Part shown: positions 1-8,014 of the stretch, in pieces
How positions within the stretch are numbered: the stretch's first letter is position 1
Layout: each line of letters opens with the position of its first letter
NCBI RefSeq assembly: GCF_028765165.1
Contig: NZ_JARADB010000002.1
Coordinates: 1,116,001 to 1,180,000 of the forward strand
Length of the DNA: 64,000 bases
Source of the DNA: Paenibacillus sp. MAHUQ-63
GTDB lineage: Bacteria > Bacillota > Bacilli > Paenibacillales > NBRC-103111
Direction: 5' to 3'
Notes under the pieces: model-generated
What the model saw: only the letters and a program-made list of their open reading frames with translations
The model's database searches: none
Told to the model about the DNA's origin: nothing
Position numbers and translations under genes: made by a program

Positions 1-170
1 CAACGTTAATTGATCCGCCGCTCACGACGATCGCACAGCCGATCCAGGAGATCGGACGCCGGGCGGTCGACCTGCTCGTCCAGGAGATCCAAGGGGAGAA
101 AGTGCTGAAGCAGCGGGTTGTCCTGCTGCCGGAGCTTGTATTGCGTCATTCAACAGGTACATACAGGTAG
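1..170 (+). CDS. LacI/PurR-family transcriptional regulator, C-terminal end (partial)
   Basis: The window opens inside this gene: the third reading frame is open from base 3 to a TAG at 168-170 and gives about 55 residues. The pattern LTTIAQP, then a helix with IGRRAVDLLVQ, then a final strand VVLLPELVLRHST is the usual end of the periplasmic-binding-protein-like effector domain of LacI-family repressors. The DNA-binding part lies outside the window, so neither the target nor the sugar can be named. A short imperfect hairpin (185-219) followed by T residues lies just downstream and may be its terminator. Confidence 0.85.
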   Translation, partial: TLIDPPLTTIAQPIQEIGRRAVDLLVQEIQGEKVLKQRVVLLPELVLRHSTGTYR

Positions 171-240
171 ACAGTAGACTGTCCCCGCTTGCTGCGTGAA
201 CATGCGGCAGGTATGGCGGTCTAGCTTTTTGTCAAAAGGT

Positions 241-250
241 TAAGCGCTTA
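241..250. promoter_or_regulatory. Palindrome resembling a cre or LacI-family operator
   Basis: TAAGCGCTTA is a perfect 10-bp palindrome about 90 bp upstream of the mgtC-like gene. AAGCGCTT is the core of many catabolite-responsive and LacI-family operators, and the gene ending just upstream is a LacI-family regulator. The flanks match a full cre site poorly, so this is only a candidate. Confidence 0.3.
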
Positions 251-338
251 CCTTACCATGGATGGGTGCGGATACTGTGATTAGGGAAGCTAAAGCCAAA
301 ATAAGCATGTCCAAAGTCAGAAGGGAGAATGTCATCAC

Positions 339-1097
339 ATGACGGGAACTGCGAGTGTGTGGACGATTAGTCATAGCGAGCTGTTATTGCGGTTAGTGCT
401 CGCTGTTTTCATGGGAGGGGCAGTCGGGATCGAACGGGAATGGCATAATCATGCTGCGGGCTTCCGAACGCATATCCTAGTATGCTTGGGTTCGACGACG
501 ATCATGCTGCTGTCGATGTACGGATTCTCCGAGTTCGCGAACGAGCCGAACGTGCGAATGGATCCGGCCCGCCTGGCCGCTCAGGTGATCAGCGGAATCG
601 GCTTTATCGGAGCCGGTGCGATCCTGCGGAACGGCTCCGTGATCAGCGGCTTGACGACGGCCGCTTCGATCTGGGTCGTTGCCGGAATCGGCTTATGTAT
701 CGGTGCAGGCTTTACTTATGCAGCCGTCTTCGCGACCATGCTTTCCCTGATTTCCTTGTTCGCCCTGAACAAATGGGAGAAGCATGTGATGCGCAACCGG
801 CGGTATCACGAAATGACCATCAAGACGCTGGATAATCCGAGTGCGCTGGCGCAAATCGCCACTGCGCTAAGCAGGGAAGGCATTCAAATCATGAAGGTGA
901 AAATGTCACGCCATGAGGCTTCGAGGAACTCCGGGGAAGTCACTTCCATGCAGCTGGAATTCGTGCTTCATGCACAGAATTCGGTTAAGCTGATGGAGGC
1001 CATGGAGCAGGTTCATATGTTAGATTTCGTCATCAAGACGGAATCCGGGGGCAAGGCGCTGGACATTGCCCAACGCGGTATTCGGCAGGTACATTAG
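339..1097 (+). CDS. MgtC/SapB family membrane protein
   Basis: This 252-residue protein belongs to the MgtC/SapB family, inner-membrane proteins linked in other bacteria to low-magnesium growth and to modulation of ATPases. The N-terminal 150 residues hold about five membrane segments and the family signatures GGAVGIEREW (about 27-36) and GIGFIGAGAILRNG followed by GLTTAASIWV. The C-terminal 100 residues are soluble and ACT-like, as in the longer family members. The ATG follows an AGAAGGGAG ribosome site. The GDPD gene begins 15 bp after its stop, so the two are probably co-transcribed. No magnesium riboswitch was recognised in the short leader. Confidence 0.92.
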   Translation: MTGTASVWTISHSELLLRLVLAVFMGGAVGIEREWHNHAAGFRTHILVCLGSTTIMLLSMYGFSEFANEPNVRMDPARLAAQVISGIGFIGAGAILRNGSVISGLTTAASIWVVAGIGLCIGAGFTYAAVFATMLSLISLFALNKWEKHVMRNRRYHEMTIKTLDNPSALAQIATALSREGIQIMKVKMSRHEASRNSGEVTSMQLEFVLHAQNSVKLMEAMEQVHMLDFVIKTESGGKALDIAQRGIRQVH

Positions 1098-1112
1098 GAA
1101 GGAGATGGGCAT

Positions 1113-1880
1113 ATGGAAGTGTTCCCCAAAATAACCGCTCATACCGGCTGCATGGGCATGCCGGACAATACGCGGAGATCGCTTGAAGCCGGACTGCGCA
1201 GCGGAGCCGATATTCTGGAGGAGGATCTGCTCCTGACGGCCGACGGCGTCCTGGTGTTGTCCCACGACGATCTAGTTCGGTTGGCCGACGGAACGGAGCG
1301 GCTCATCTCACAGTTAAGCTTCGCCCAGCTCAGCGAGCTGGAAGTGAGAGCCCATGGCGGTGTGCCGGGCGAGATGATGAAGGTGCTTCCGTTGGATGCC
1401 ATCCTGCCTTTCTGTGAAGCGCCGGGCATCGCGATGAATCTGGATCTCAAATCCGACGCGTGTGTCGAGCCCGTTGCGGCATGGGTAGAACAGCATGGGC
1501 TGACGCAGCGGGTACTCCTGTCGGGTTGTGAGCTCGAACGTGCGCTGCTCGTTCAACAGGTGAACCCGCAGCTGCGTAAGCTGCTGAACGTCGATCCGGC
1601 CGTATTCACCGCGCACGGCTATATGGACGCGGTTCGTCTCATCTGCGAAGACGCTGTCCGTGCTCATTGCTTCGGACTCAATCTAAACTATTCAGTCGTA
1701 AGACCGGAGCTGATTCGATTCGCTGCGAAATACGGCTTGGAGGTTTATGTCTGGACGGTCAATGACGAACCGCTGATGAAGACGTTTATAGCAATGGGCG
1801 TTCACTCGATTACAACAAGGAATGTGGCGGCGTTGATGGGTTGGAAATATAAATACCAGAATGGAACGGTGAATGAATAG
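1113..1880 (+). CDS. Glycerophosphodiester phosphodiesterase family protein
   Basis: A 255-residue TIM-barrel GDPD enzyme, predicted to cleave glycerophosphodiesters to glycerol-3-phosphate and an alcohol. The N-terminus has AHTG (usually AHRG) with the catalytic His, PDNT in place of the usual PENT, the acidic metal-binding stretch EEDLLLTADG, and the second catalytic His in LSHDD. The end (VYVWTVND) is also typical. There is no signal peptide, so it should be cytoplasmic and UgpQ-like. An AGGAGATGG site precedes the ATG. The Arg-to-Thr change in the HRG motif is a small departure that could affect phosphate contacts. A strong terminator follows. Confidence 0.9.
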   Translation: MEVFPKITAHTGCMGMPDNTRRSLEAGLRSGADILEEDLLLTADGVLVLSHDDLVRLADGTERLISQLSFAQLSELEVRAHGGVPGEMMKVLPLDAILPFCEAPGIAMNLDLKSDACVEPVAAWVEQHGLTQRVLLSGCELERALLVQQVNPQLRKLLNVDPAVFTAHGYMDAVRLICEDAVRAHCFGLNLNYSVVRPELIRFAAKYGLEVYVWTVNDEPLMKTFIAMGVHSITTRNVAALMGWKYKYQNGTVNE

Positions 1881-1910
1881 CCGTCATCGTGATGGCCCTT
1901 ATGCAAATAA

Positions 1911-1935
1911 AACCCGAGGCATGCCTCGGGTTTTT
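1911..1935 (+). terminator. Rho-independent terminator after the mgtC-GDPD pair
   Basis: AACCCGAGGC and GCCTCGGGTT form a 10-bp perfect stem with a two-base loop, followed by a T run. Confidence 0.9.
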
Positions 1936-1965
1936 CCTGCGTAACGGAAGTGTGCGTATGTACGC

Positions 1966-2310
1966 TCAAGTGAGCGAAATCGGCTCTTCCAGATTCGATT
2001 TCAGGGGTTGTCCTTCTTTATAGTACAGGTGCGGCGAAAGCAGGATGAAGAAGATGTGAACCTCACCGAAACCGTGCGCGGCCAGCAGGTTGTTCATGGC
2101 TAGTGCGATGCGGTCGTGCATGTCCTGATCTCTCGGGAACATCATAATCTCCAGCGATTGCGGGGAATTGTTCAGCTGCTCGACCAGGAGAAGCTCAATT
2201 TTTACTTTTTGCTGCACAACACCTGTAATTCTAGAAAACTCTTCAATAATATCGCTTGAAATCGAAGTCACGAAATCGCTCTGAAATCCTTTGAAACGGA
2301 GAAAAGGCAT
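1966..2310 (-). CDS. DUF1904-like hypothetical protein
   Basis: A 114-residue soluble protein. The layout resembles the DUF1904 family, a small tautomerase-like fold: a start of the type MP.LRFKGF, a central ELLLVEQ strand, an MMFPRDQDMHDRIA segment and a late HIFFILLSPHLYYKEGQP. Function is not known for that family. It stands alone, convergent with the GDPD gene across the terminator at 1911-1935. A purine-rich AGAAGGAAT ribosome site precedes the ATG. The family assignment comes from overall pattern only. Confidence 0.7.
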   Translation of the reverse strand: MPFLRFKGFQSDFVTSISSDIIEEFSRITGVVQQKVKIELLLVEQLNNSPQSLEIMMFPRDQDMHDRIALAMNNLLAAHGFGEVHIFFILLSPHLYYKEGQPLKSNLEEPISLT

Positions 2311-2530
2311 GCTGATTCCTTCTTTGCATAGTTGTTAGCGAATTTAATCATTCTATTGAAAAGTCATCGCAAAAACAAAATCAATTTTAGATGATATCAT
2401 TCTCGGAACTAGATCGGTAAAGGCAGGAAGGGCCTCCCCGCAAAAAAATTCAGGATGGCGTGAACGATCTTCCGGGCCTGGACGTAATATAGTTGTTCAT
2501 AACAGAAAAAGAAGGCATGGAGGGATTTCA

Positions 2531-2887
2531 ATGGCAAGAAATATTGAATTTACGAAAGATAGCCTTATTCTTCATCTATCAGGATTAACAAGCGCCGCGG
2601 CGTTGAAACGCGAGGTAGACATTCCATATAGCCAAATCAAGCTAGCCACCGTCGACGATTACAAGCTTTCCATGTTTCGCTTCAGAGTCGGTACTTCGAT
2701 TGCTGATATTCGCGAGGGCCGGTTCCTGATCGGTGACCGCTGGTGCTTCGTATCTTACGAAAATCATCAGGACGTCGTCATACTTGAGCTTGAAGGACAC
2801 GAATTCGGAAAAGTCATATTTCAAATTGACGAACCGCACGCTGTTCTAGCCACAATTCATGAACACCTGCCTGCCGTCCATTCTTAG
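2531..2887 (+). CDS. Hypothetical protein, possible PH-like domain
   Basis: A 118-residue soluble protein I do not recognise with certainty. It alternates short strands (IPYSQIKLATV, RFRVGTSIADI, WCFVSYENHQDVVILEL) and ends in a helix (HAVLATIHEHLPA), which would suit a bacterial PH-like fold of the kind that reads charged lipids or peptides. A GGAGGG ribosome site lies 8 bases before the ATG. It is monocistronic, with its own upstream region and a bidirectional terminator shared with the convergent peptidase gene. No cysteines, membrane segments or catalytic motifs stand out. Confidence 0.8.
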   Translation: MARNIEFTKDSLILHLSGLTSAAALKREVDIPYSQIKLATVDDYKLSMFRFRVGTSIADIREGRFLIGDRWCFVSYENHQDVVILELEGHEFGKVIFQIDEPHAVLATIHEHLPAVHS

Positions 2888-2897
2888 CCATCAAATA

Positions 2898-2943
2898 AAA
2901 AAAGAGAGAGTTCAGGATTAGCATTTCCTTGAACTCTCTTTTT
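2898..2943. terminator. Bidirectional terminator
   Basis: An A-rich run, a stem of GAGAGTTCA pairing with TGAACTCTC, and a T run. It sits between two convergent genes and would work on both strands. Confidence 0.85.
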
Positions 2944-2957
2944 CAATCCGGCGGGTG

Positions 2958-3449
2958 CTAGTAATGTCTAGCTGTTATGTATCTGCTGCCCCAGTATCCG
3001 GTGTTCAATGATTTGATCACGACACCTTCACTCTTCGTGTTGCTGATGAAATTGCCATTCCCGACATAAATGCCGACGTGGTCGATCTGCCCAGGCCTGC
3101 TGACGCTGAACATGACCAGATCGCCGATCGCCAATTGGCTCTTGCTAGGCACTCTGGATCCGAAGCTTGTCTGCGCCTTGGAGCCCCAAGGAAGATTGAC
3201 GCCGTTCTTCTTGAATACAAACTGCGTGAACGCGGAGCAATCGAACACCAAGTGTTGAGGATCTCTCGTACCGAAACGGTAGGTTACTCGACCGATATAT
3301 GATTTTGCTGTATTTACAAACTTATGGCCGTTGGTCGCATAAATTTCTTGAGCCGAGGCGGAAGCAGGCATGGACAGTCCCGCTGTCGAAAATAAAACGG
3401 ATAGAGCAACCGAAGTGGAAAGAATTAATTTTTTCAAAAGAAATCGCAC
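2958..3449 (-). CDS. Secreted NlpC/P60 (C40) family peptidase
   Basis: A 163-residue secreted cell-wall peptidase, expected to cut gamma-D-glutamyl peptide links in peptidoglycan. Residues 1-33 are a clear signal peptide (MRFLLKKL, a hydrophobic core, then ASASAQ). The NlpC/P60 domain fills the rest: catalytic Cys in DCSAFTQ (about 71), GDLVMF, and catalytic His in DHVGIYVGNGNF (about 122). The third polar residue normally found in an H-A motif falls in a less typical FISNTKS. There is no SH3 or LysM targeting domain, so this is the short single-domain form common in Paenibacillus. Confidence 0.93.
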   Translation of the reverse strand: MRFLLKKLILSTSVALSVLFSTAGLSMPASASAQEIYATNGHKFVNTAKSYIGRVTYRFGTRDPQHLVFDCSAFTQFVFKKNGVNLPWGSKAQTSFGSRVPSKSQLAIGDLVMFSVSRPGQIDHVGIYVGNGNFISNTKSEGVVIKSLNTGYWGSRYITARHY

Positions 3450-3619
3450 ATCCTTTTTCCAGTTTTGGTAGTTAAGCGTTTGTATGGGATTACTGTACCA
3501 TAGAAAAACTTAGTGATCCCTAGTTGATTACTGGGTCTAGTGGGGATATTGCCCAAGGTAAATATTGTGAGTCGATGAGATGTGGCAGTCGGACGATATA
3601 CATAAGGAGAGATGTGTTA

Positions 3620-4492
3620 GTGAGAACGGAAAAAGAAATGATGGATTTCATTCTTGCCTTTGCCGAGGAGAACGACTGCGTTCGAGCTGTCATAATGAAC
3701 GGTTCGCGGGTGAATCCGGAGGCGCCGCGCGACATTTTTCAGGACTATGACATCGTGTTCTTCGTCACCTCGGTAGCCGCATTTGTCGAGGATCGCAGCT
3801 GGATCGAACGGTTCGGGGAGCTGATTATCATGCAGACGCCCGACGAGATGGACGGCGAATGGATGCGTCCTTTGCAGCGTTTTGCATTTCTTATGCAATT
3901 TACCGACGGCAACCGGATCGACTTGACGTTCTGCGCAGCAGACAGCATGGATACACTTTCAAGAGACAGCCTCAGCAAGCTGCTATTGGATAAGGACGGA
4001 TCGATCGAGCCTTTTGCGGAGCCCAGCAATAGCGACTATTTGACGAAACCGCCGACGGCTGCCGAGTTCGCCGCTTGCTGCAATGAATTCTGGTGGGTCA
4101 GTACGTACATTGCCAAAGGGCTGTGGCGCAGGGAGCTCTCCTACGCGAAATTTATGTATGAAAGGCCGGTGCGCGATATGCTGGTCAGGATGCTTCAGTG
4201 GCATATCGGGATAAGAACGGGGTTCACCGCGGATTCTGGGAAATGCGGCAAATATTTCGAGCAATGGCTGGAGCCGAGGCTGTGGGAGGCATTCGTGCGG
4301 ACATACCCGGACGGTGATTATGACCATATCTGGGAAGGACTTGAAACGATGTGCGGACTGTTTCGGGAGACGGCGAAGGAAGTGGCCCAGTATGGCGGCT
4401 TTGCTTATAATGTCCAGGAAGATGAGCGGGTTAGCGCCCATCTCGCTCATGTTCGTCAGCTGCCACAGGATGCGGCAGCCATATATGAATGA
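3620..4492 (+). CDS. ANT(6)/AadS-like aminoglycoside 6-adenylyltransferase family protein
   Basis: A 290-residue nucleotidyltransferase of the streptomycin 6-adenylyltransferase family. NGSRVNPEAP followed by DIFQDYDIVFFV gives the nucleotide-binding Gly-Ser and the catalytic Asp pair, and RIDLTF supplies the third carboxylate. The start is GTG at 3620: it gives the family N-terminus (M)RTEKEMMDFI and has AAGGAGA ten bases upstream, whereas an earlier ATG at 3524 adds 32 unlike residues without a ribosome site. Chromosomal members occur widely in Bacillus and Paenibacillus, and many give little or no resistance. It overlaps the region where the nucleoside hydrolase ribosome site lies, so the two are probably one transcript. 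Confidence 0.88.
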   Translation: MRTEKEMMDFILAFAEENDCVRAVIMNGSRVNPEAPRDIFQDYDIVFFVTSVAAFVEDRSWIERFGELIIMQTPDEMDGEWMRPLQRFAFLMQFTDGNRIDLTFCAADSMDTLSRDSLSKLLLDKDGSIEPFAEPSNSDYLTKPPTAAEFAACCNEFWWVSTYIAKGLWRRELSYAKFMYERPVRDMLVRMLQWHIGIRTGFTADSGKCGKYFEQWLEPRLWEAFVRTYPDGDYDHIWEGLETMCGLFRETAKEVAQYGGFAYNVQEDERVSAHLAHVRQLPQDAAAIYE

Positions 4493-4512
4493 GCGGGAGG
4501 TTTCATCGAGCA

Positions 4513-5397
4513 ATGAAAAAGGTGTGGTTGGATACCGATATCGGCGGCGATATTGATGATGCCCTTTGTTTGGCCTATCTGCTGCGCCAACCTGCTTGCG
4601 AGCTGATTGGCATTTCTAGCGTTGGCGGAGAAGCGGAGAAGCGAGCCATGATTGCGGACGCCATCTGCAAGGCTGCAGGCCGAAATATCCCGGTATATGC
4701 AGGGGCTGACCGGCAGCTGCTCCCAAGCAGTCTGTATCCCACGCCGGATGGGGCGCGGCGTCTTGACCAGTTCCCCCACGATACATCCTTCCGCAAGTAT
4801 GAGGCCGTAGACCGGATGCGGCAGGTGATCCGCGAGCATCCGCACGAAATTTCGCTCGCCGCGATCGGCCATTTGACGAATATTGCGCTGCTCTTCGCCG
4901 TTGATCCCGGCATTCCGAAGCTGATCAAAGAGCTGTACATCATGAGCGGCGTATTCTCGGAATCGTTGGAGAGAAGCTTGAATATGCCGCAGGATAATTG
5001 GAACGCGTGGGTGGATCCTCACGCCGCAGCCATCGTTTATGCGGCGGATGTGCCGGTGATGCGCACGTTCGGGTTGAATGTCACGACGCAGCTGGTCCTG
5101 GCGCGAAGCGAGAAGCCTGATCTGTTTCAATCCGCCGTGATGCAGGCGGTGGAGGCTTTCGGCTCACCCTGGCTTGAGCACCATGAGATGACGTTCCACG
5201 ATCCGCTTGTAGCGGCTTGTCTGTTCGAGCCGGAGCTGTGCGCGTACCGCAGAGGAAAGATCGAGGTGGAGTTTAGGCAAGAGCAGAGGCTTGGCATGAT
5301 GGAATTTCAAGCGAGCAGCGCCGGCTGCCATGAGATCGCGTCGGATGTGAATCGGCAGCGATTTTTCGAGCACTATTACAAGATTGTCGGCACATGA
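4513..5397 (+). CDS. Nucleoside hydrolase (IUNH family)
   Basis: A 294-residue enzyme of the inosine-uridine nucleoside N-ribohydrolase family, which splits ribonucleosides into base and ribose. The N-terminal calcium-binding signature DTDIGGDIDDA (residues 6-16), the middle NAWVDPHAA and the late HDPL carry the known metal and ribose ligands. The chosen ATG has GGGAGG 12 bases upstream; an ATG at 4489, overlapping the preceding stop, adds eight atypical residues. It lies 20 bp after the ANT(6)-like gene. Substrate preference cannot be read from the sequence. Confidence 0.92.
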   Translation: MKKVWLDTDIGGDIDDALCLAYLLRQPACELIGISSVGGEAEKRAMIADAICKAAGRNIPVYAGADRQLLPSSLYPTPDGARRLDQFPHDTSFRKYEAVDRMRQVIREHPHEISLAAIGHLTNIALLFAVDPGIPKLIKELYIMSGVFSESLERSLNMPQDNWNAWVDPHAAAIVYAADVPVMRTFGLNVTTQLVLARSEKPDLFQSAVMQAVEAFGSPWLEHHEMTFHDPLVAACLFEPELCAYRRGKIEVEFRQEQRLGMMEFQASSAGCHEIASDVNRQRFFEHYYKIVGT

Positions 5398-5422
5398 CCG
5401 GGAACTGAAGGGGAGGGCACTT

Positions 5423-5584
5423 ATGCGAGAGCTTGTTGGGCAGTGCAGTGTTTGCGGCAAAGATATTTTCTGCGCGGACGGTTTCCTGGAAGGCGTGATA
5501 CGGGAAGATAAGCAGCTTGAATGCTTGACTTGTTCCGAGGGCCGTTCGGAAACCGGACTACGTCTGGAGACGGATACATTTTAA
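5423..5584 (+). CDS. Small zinc-ribbon-like protein
   Basis: A 53-residue protein with two CxxC pairs (CSVCGK near residue 8 and CLTC near residue 37), the layout of a small zinc ribbon or rubredoxin-like knuckle. AGGGGAGG lies 6 bases before the ATG; an upstream ATG at 5384 would overlap the hydrolase and lacks a ribosome site. It is 25 bp downstream of the nucleoside hydrolase and probably on the same transcript. Function unknown. Confidence 0.7.
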   Translation: MRELVGQCSVCGKDIFCADGFLEGVIREDKQLECLTCSEGRSETGLRLETDTF

Positions 5585-5664
5585 ATTCTCCGGTCCGATG
5601 ATCTCCTGCGTCCGCGAAGGTAAGATTAACCTATACCAAATAAGTTGAAAGATGAGGTGTAGGT

Positions 5665-7185
5665 GTGAATAAGCAAGGCAATGACAAAAAACTCATATTA
5701 ATCGGGCTCCTGCTTGGCTTGGTATTCTCGGAGCTGGATCAAACCGTGGTCTCCACGGCGCTGCCGACAATCATCCGTGAGCTGCACGGACTCTCGCTCT
5801 ACGGCTGGGTGGCGGGAATTTACATGCTTTCGATCACCATGTTCATGCCGATCTTCGGCAAACTGGCCGATATTTACGGCAGGAAGAAAATTTATTTGAG
5901 CTGTGTGACGCTCTTTCTATTGGGCTCCGTCATCTGCGGCTTGTCGGGCTCAATGACGATGCTGCTTATCGGCAGATGCATGCAAGGCATCGGCGCCGGG
6001 GGATTAATGCCGCTCGGCATGATCATCATCGGCGATACGTTCCCGCTGGAGATGAGGGCCAAAGTACAGAGCCTGGTCGGTCCTTTGCTAATTCTGCCTC
6101 AGTTATTGGGCCCGACCGTCGGCGGTTACCTCGTCAGCCATGTCAGCTGGCATTGGATATTCCTGATTAATATACCGGTTGGGATGACGTCGGCCATCTT
6201 CGTCGCCAAAGGCTTGCGCGAATCCGTGAGCGACGCTAGGAAATCGATTGACTGGTGGGGAGCCGTCACGCTGGTTCTTTCCATGCTTTCCCTGTTATTG
6301 GCTCCCGTACTTATCGACGTGAAGGGCTATACATGGGGCTCGCCGGCCGTTATCGGCCTTTTGGTGCTGTCCGCTGCGCTGATTGCCGTATTCATCCGCA
6401 TCGAGTCGAAAGCCCTGGAACCGATTATTCCGCTGGCCTTGTTCCGCAACCGCTCCGTCGTCGTATTATCCTGCATTGTCTTCATCACGATGCTTGGCAT
6501 CATGGGCGGCATCTCCGCCTTTCCGTTCTTTGCCCAGAACGTTATGGGCATGACGCCGACAGCCTCCGGTTATTTGTCGCTGGCCTTCATGGCGGGCGCC
6601 ATTCCGGCAAGTATCATTTGCGGGCGATTGATTACGCGGGTTGCCTACAAACGGCTGTTTATCGTTTCCTTTCTATTCCCGGTCGCCAGCTTCATCCTGC
6701 TGTCGCGCCTTCATACGGACACCACGGTGCTGTATATCATCGCTTCCTTCTTCATCATGGGACTGGGCATCGGGGTCTTGTTCGGTTCCGACAATTTGAT
6801 CGTTCAAGAGTCTGTTGCCAAAGAGCATTCCGGCGTAGGCGTAGCGACCGTGCAATTATTCCAGGCGATCGGGACGACGCTCGGCTTCAGCATCTTCGGC
6901 AGCCTTCTATCGCGACAAATCGTCACCGGCATAACCGGCTTGTCAGGGCAATTTCCGTCAGGCACAAGCGAGACGATTATGAACGGAGGTATGCCTCAGG
7001 GGCTTTCGGCTGACCTGCTGCTGAAGATCAAGCTGGTGTTTGCGGAGAGCTTCCAGCACATATTTGCGATCAGCATCGTCTTCGCCATTGCCGCCTTCGC
7101 CGCCTGTCTGCTGTTGAAGAAGGAAGTGCTCTCCTCCAAGGAAGAGCTTCCGTCGGCACCTGCCGCAGCAGATGCCGGCATGTAA
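5665..7185 (+). CDS. MFS transporter, DHA2 (14-TM drug:H+ antiporter) family
   Basis: A 506-residue major facilitator with about 14 membrane segments, the DHA2/EmrB-QacA type that exports cationic or hydrophobic compounds in exchange for protons. LDQTVVSTALPTIIREL is the family's first-helix signature, GKLADIYGRKKIY is motif A between helices 2 and 3, and GPTVGGYLVSHVSWHW is motif C in helix 5, the antiporter motif. It starts at GTG, with a GAGGTG ribosome site. It is a single gene with its own terminator and no adjacent TetR or MarR regulator. Substrate unknown. Confidence 0.93.
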   Translation: MNKQGNDKKLILIGLLLGLVFSELDQTVVSTALPTIIRELHGLSLYGWVAGIYMLSITMFMPIFGKLADIYGRKKIYLSCVTLFLLGSVICGLSGSMTMLLIGRCMQGIGAGGLMPLGMIIIGDTFPLEMRAKVQSLVGPLLILPQLLGPTVGGYLVSHVSWHWIFLINIPVGMTSAIFVAKGLRESVSDARKSIDWWGAVTLVLSMLSLLLAPVLIDVKGYTWGSPAVIGLLVLSAALIAVFIRIESKALEPIIPLALFRNRSVVVLSCIVFITMLGIMGGISAFPFFAQNVMGMTPTASGYLSLAFMAGAIPASIICGRLITRVAYKRLFIVSFLFPVASFILLSRLHTDTTVLYIIASFFIMGLGIGVLFGSDNLIVQESVAKEHSGVGVATVQLFQAIGTTLGFSIFGSLLSRQIVTGITGLSGQFPSGTSETIMNGGMPQGLSADLLLKIKLVFAESFQHIFAISIVFAIAAFAACLLLKKEVLSSKEELPSAPAAADAGM

Positions 7186-7194
7186 GGATATGCC

Positions 7195-7231
7195 AGCCCA
7201 GGTCCGTGACGAACGGGACTTGGGCTTTTTT
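7195..7231 (+). terminator. Terminator after the MFS gene
   Basis: AGCCCAgGTCCGT pairs with ACGGGACTTGGGCT and is followed by seven T. Confidence 0.85.
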
Positions 7232-7304
7232 TCAACTTTCCACATGCTGGAAGCGTCTATTCTCTGTATGGGAGATGATGATGTTTGGGGAGCGTGCGGG
7301 GACA

Positions 7305-7961
7305 ATGCCTTGGCCAATGGTTCATTTTAGTATTGCGTTACGAGTTTGGGAGGAGGAGTTGACTCCTGAGTTCCTATTGGGGAGTTTGGCGCCGGATGCC
7401 ATCCATATGAGGGAGGGGACGAACCGGCAGGACAAGGGGCGGACTCATTTGTGTCTGGACGATGGCACGATGCCGGATCTTGCGGTCATTCATCGTTTTT
7501 GCGAAGAGCGCTTACGCAGTCGGGATCCTTTCTTCAGGCAATTTGCGCTGGGCTATGCCGCTCATATATGGACGGATCTGCGTTGGACGCAGACGGTCTG
7601 GCAATCGTTTGTCGAACAAGCGGGACAGCAGCGGATCGAACCGTTTGGAGATTTGAAAAGTATCTATAATCGGGAAGTATGTCAACTGGATTATGACTTA
7701 CTGAGAATGGAGAAACGAGCGGATGCTATGCTTGCTTCCGTCGCCCGTTCTCGTGCGTATTCCCTGCCGCCTTTGCTGAAGGAGCAGGAAATTGCTTCTT
7801 ACGGTGATCGGGTTGTCAGGGACTTGCGGGATGCATCTATGGAGCCGCGGATCACTCCTGCGTACATAACGATGGATACGATTCAGGAGTTTATGGAACG
7901 GACATCGGAGGAACTTAGGGAGCTTATGAAGGAATGGGCACAAATGACGCGCTTGACGTAA
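7305..7961 (+). CDS. Zinc-dependent phospholipase C-like (PF00882-type) hypothetical protein
   Basis: A protein of about 218 residues beginning MPWPMVHFSIA, with FLLGSLAPDAIHMR (about 25-38), THLCLDD and FALGYAAHIWTDLRW (about 81-95). This arrangement of His and Asp residues resembles the zinc-binding core of the phospholipase C/P1 nuclease-like fold found in many uncharacterised Bacillota proteins. There is no signal peptide. Start choice is uncertain: ATG at 7281, 7278 or 7275 is also possible, but MPWPMVHF is the usual beginning of this group. The earliest in-frame start overlaps the MFS terminator and is unlikely. Confidence 0.75.
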   Translation: MPWPMVHFSIALRVWEEELTPEFLLGSLAPDAIHMREGTNRQDKGRTHLCLDDGTMPDLAVIHRFCEERLRSRDPFFRQFALGYAAHIWTDLRWTQTVWQSFVEQAGQQRIEPFGDLKSIYNREVCQLDYDLLRMEKRADAMLASVARSRAYSLPPLLKEQEIASYGDRVVRDLRDASMEPRITPAYITMDTIQEFMERTSEELRELMKEWAQMTRLT

Positions 7962-8014
7962 TTAAATAACTTAACTAAACTTGATTATAAATAGTAAGTC
8001 AAGGAGGCGACAGC

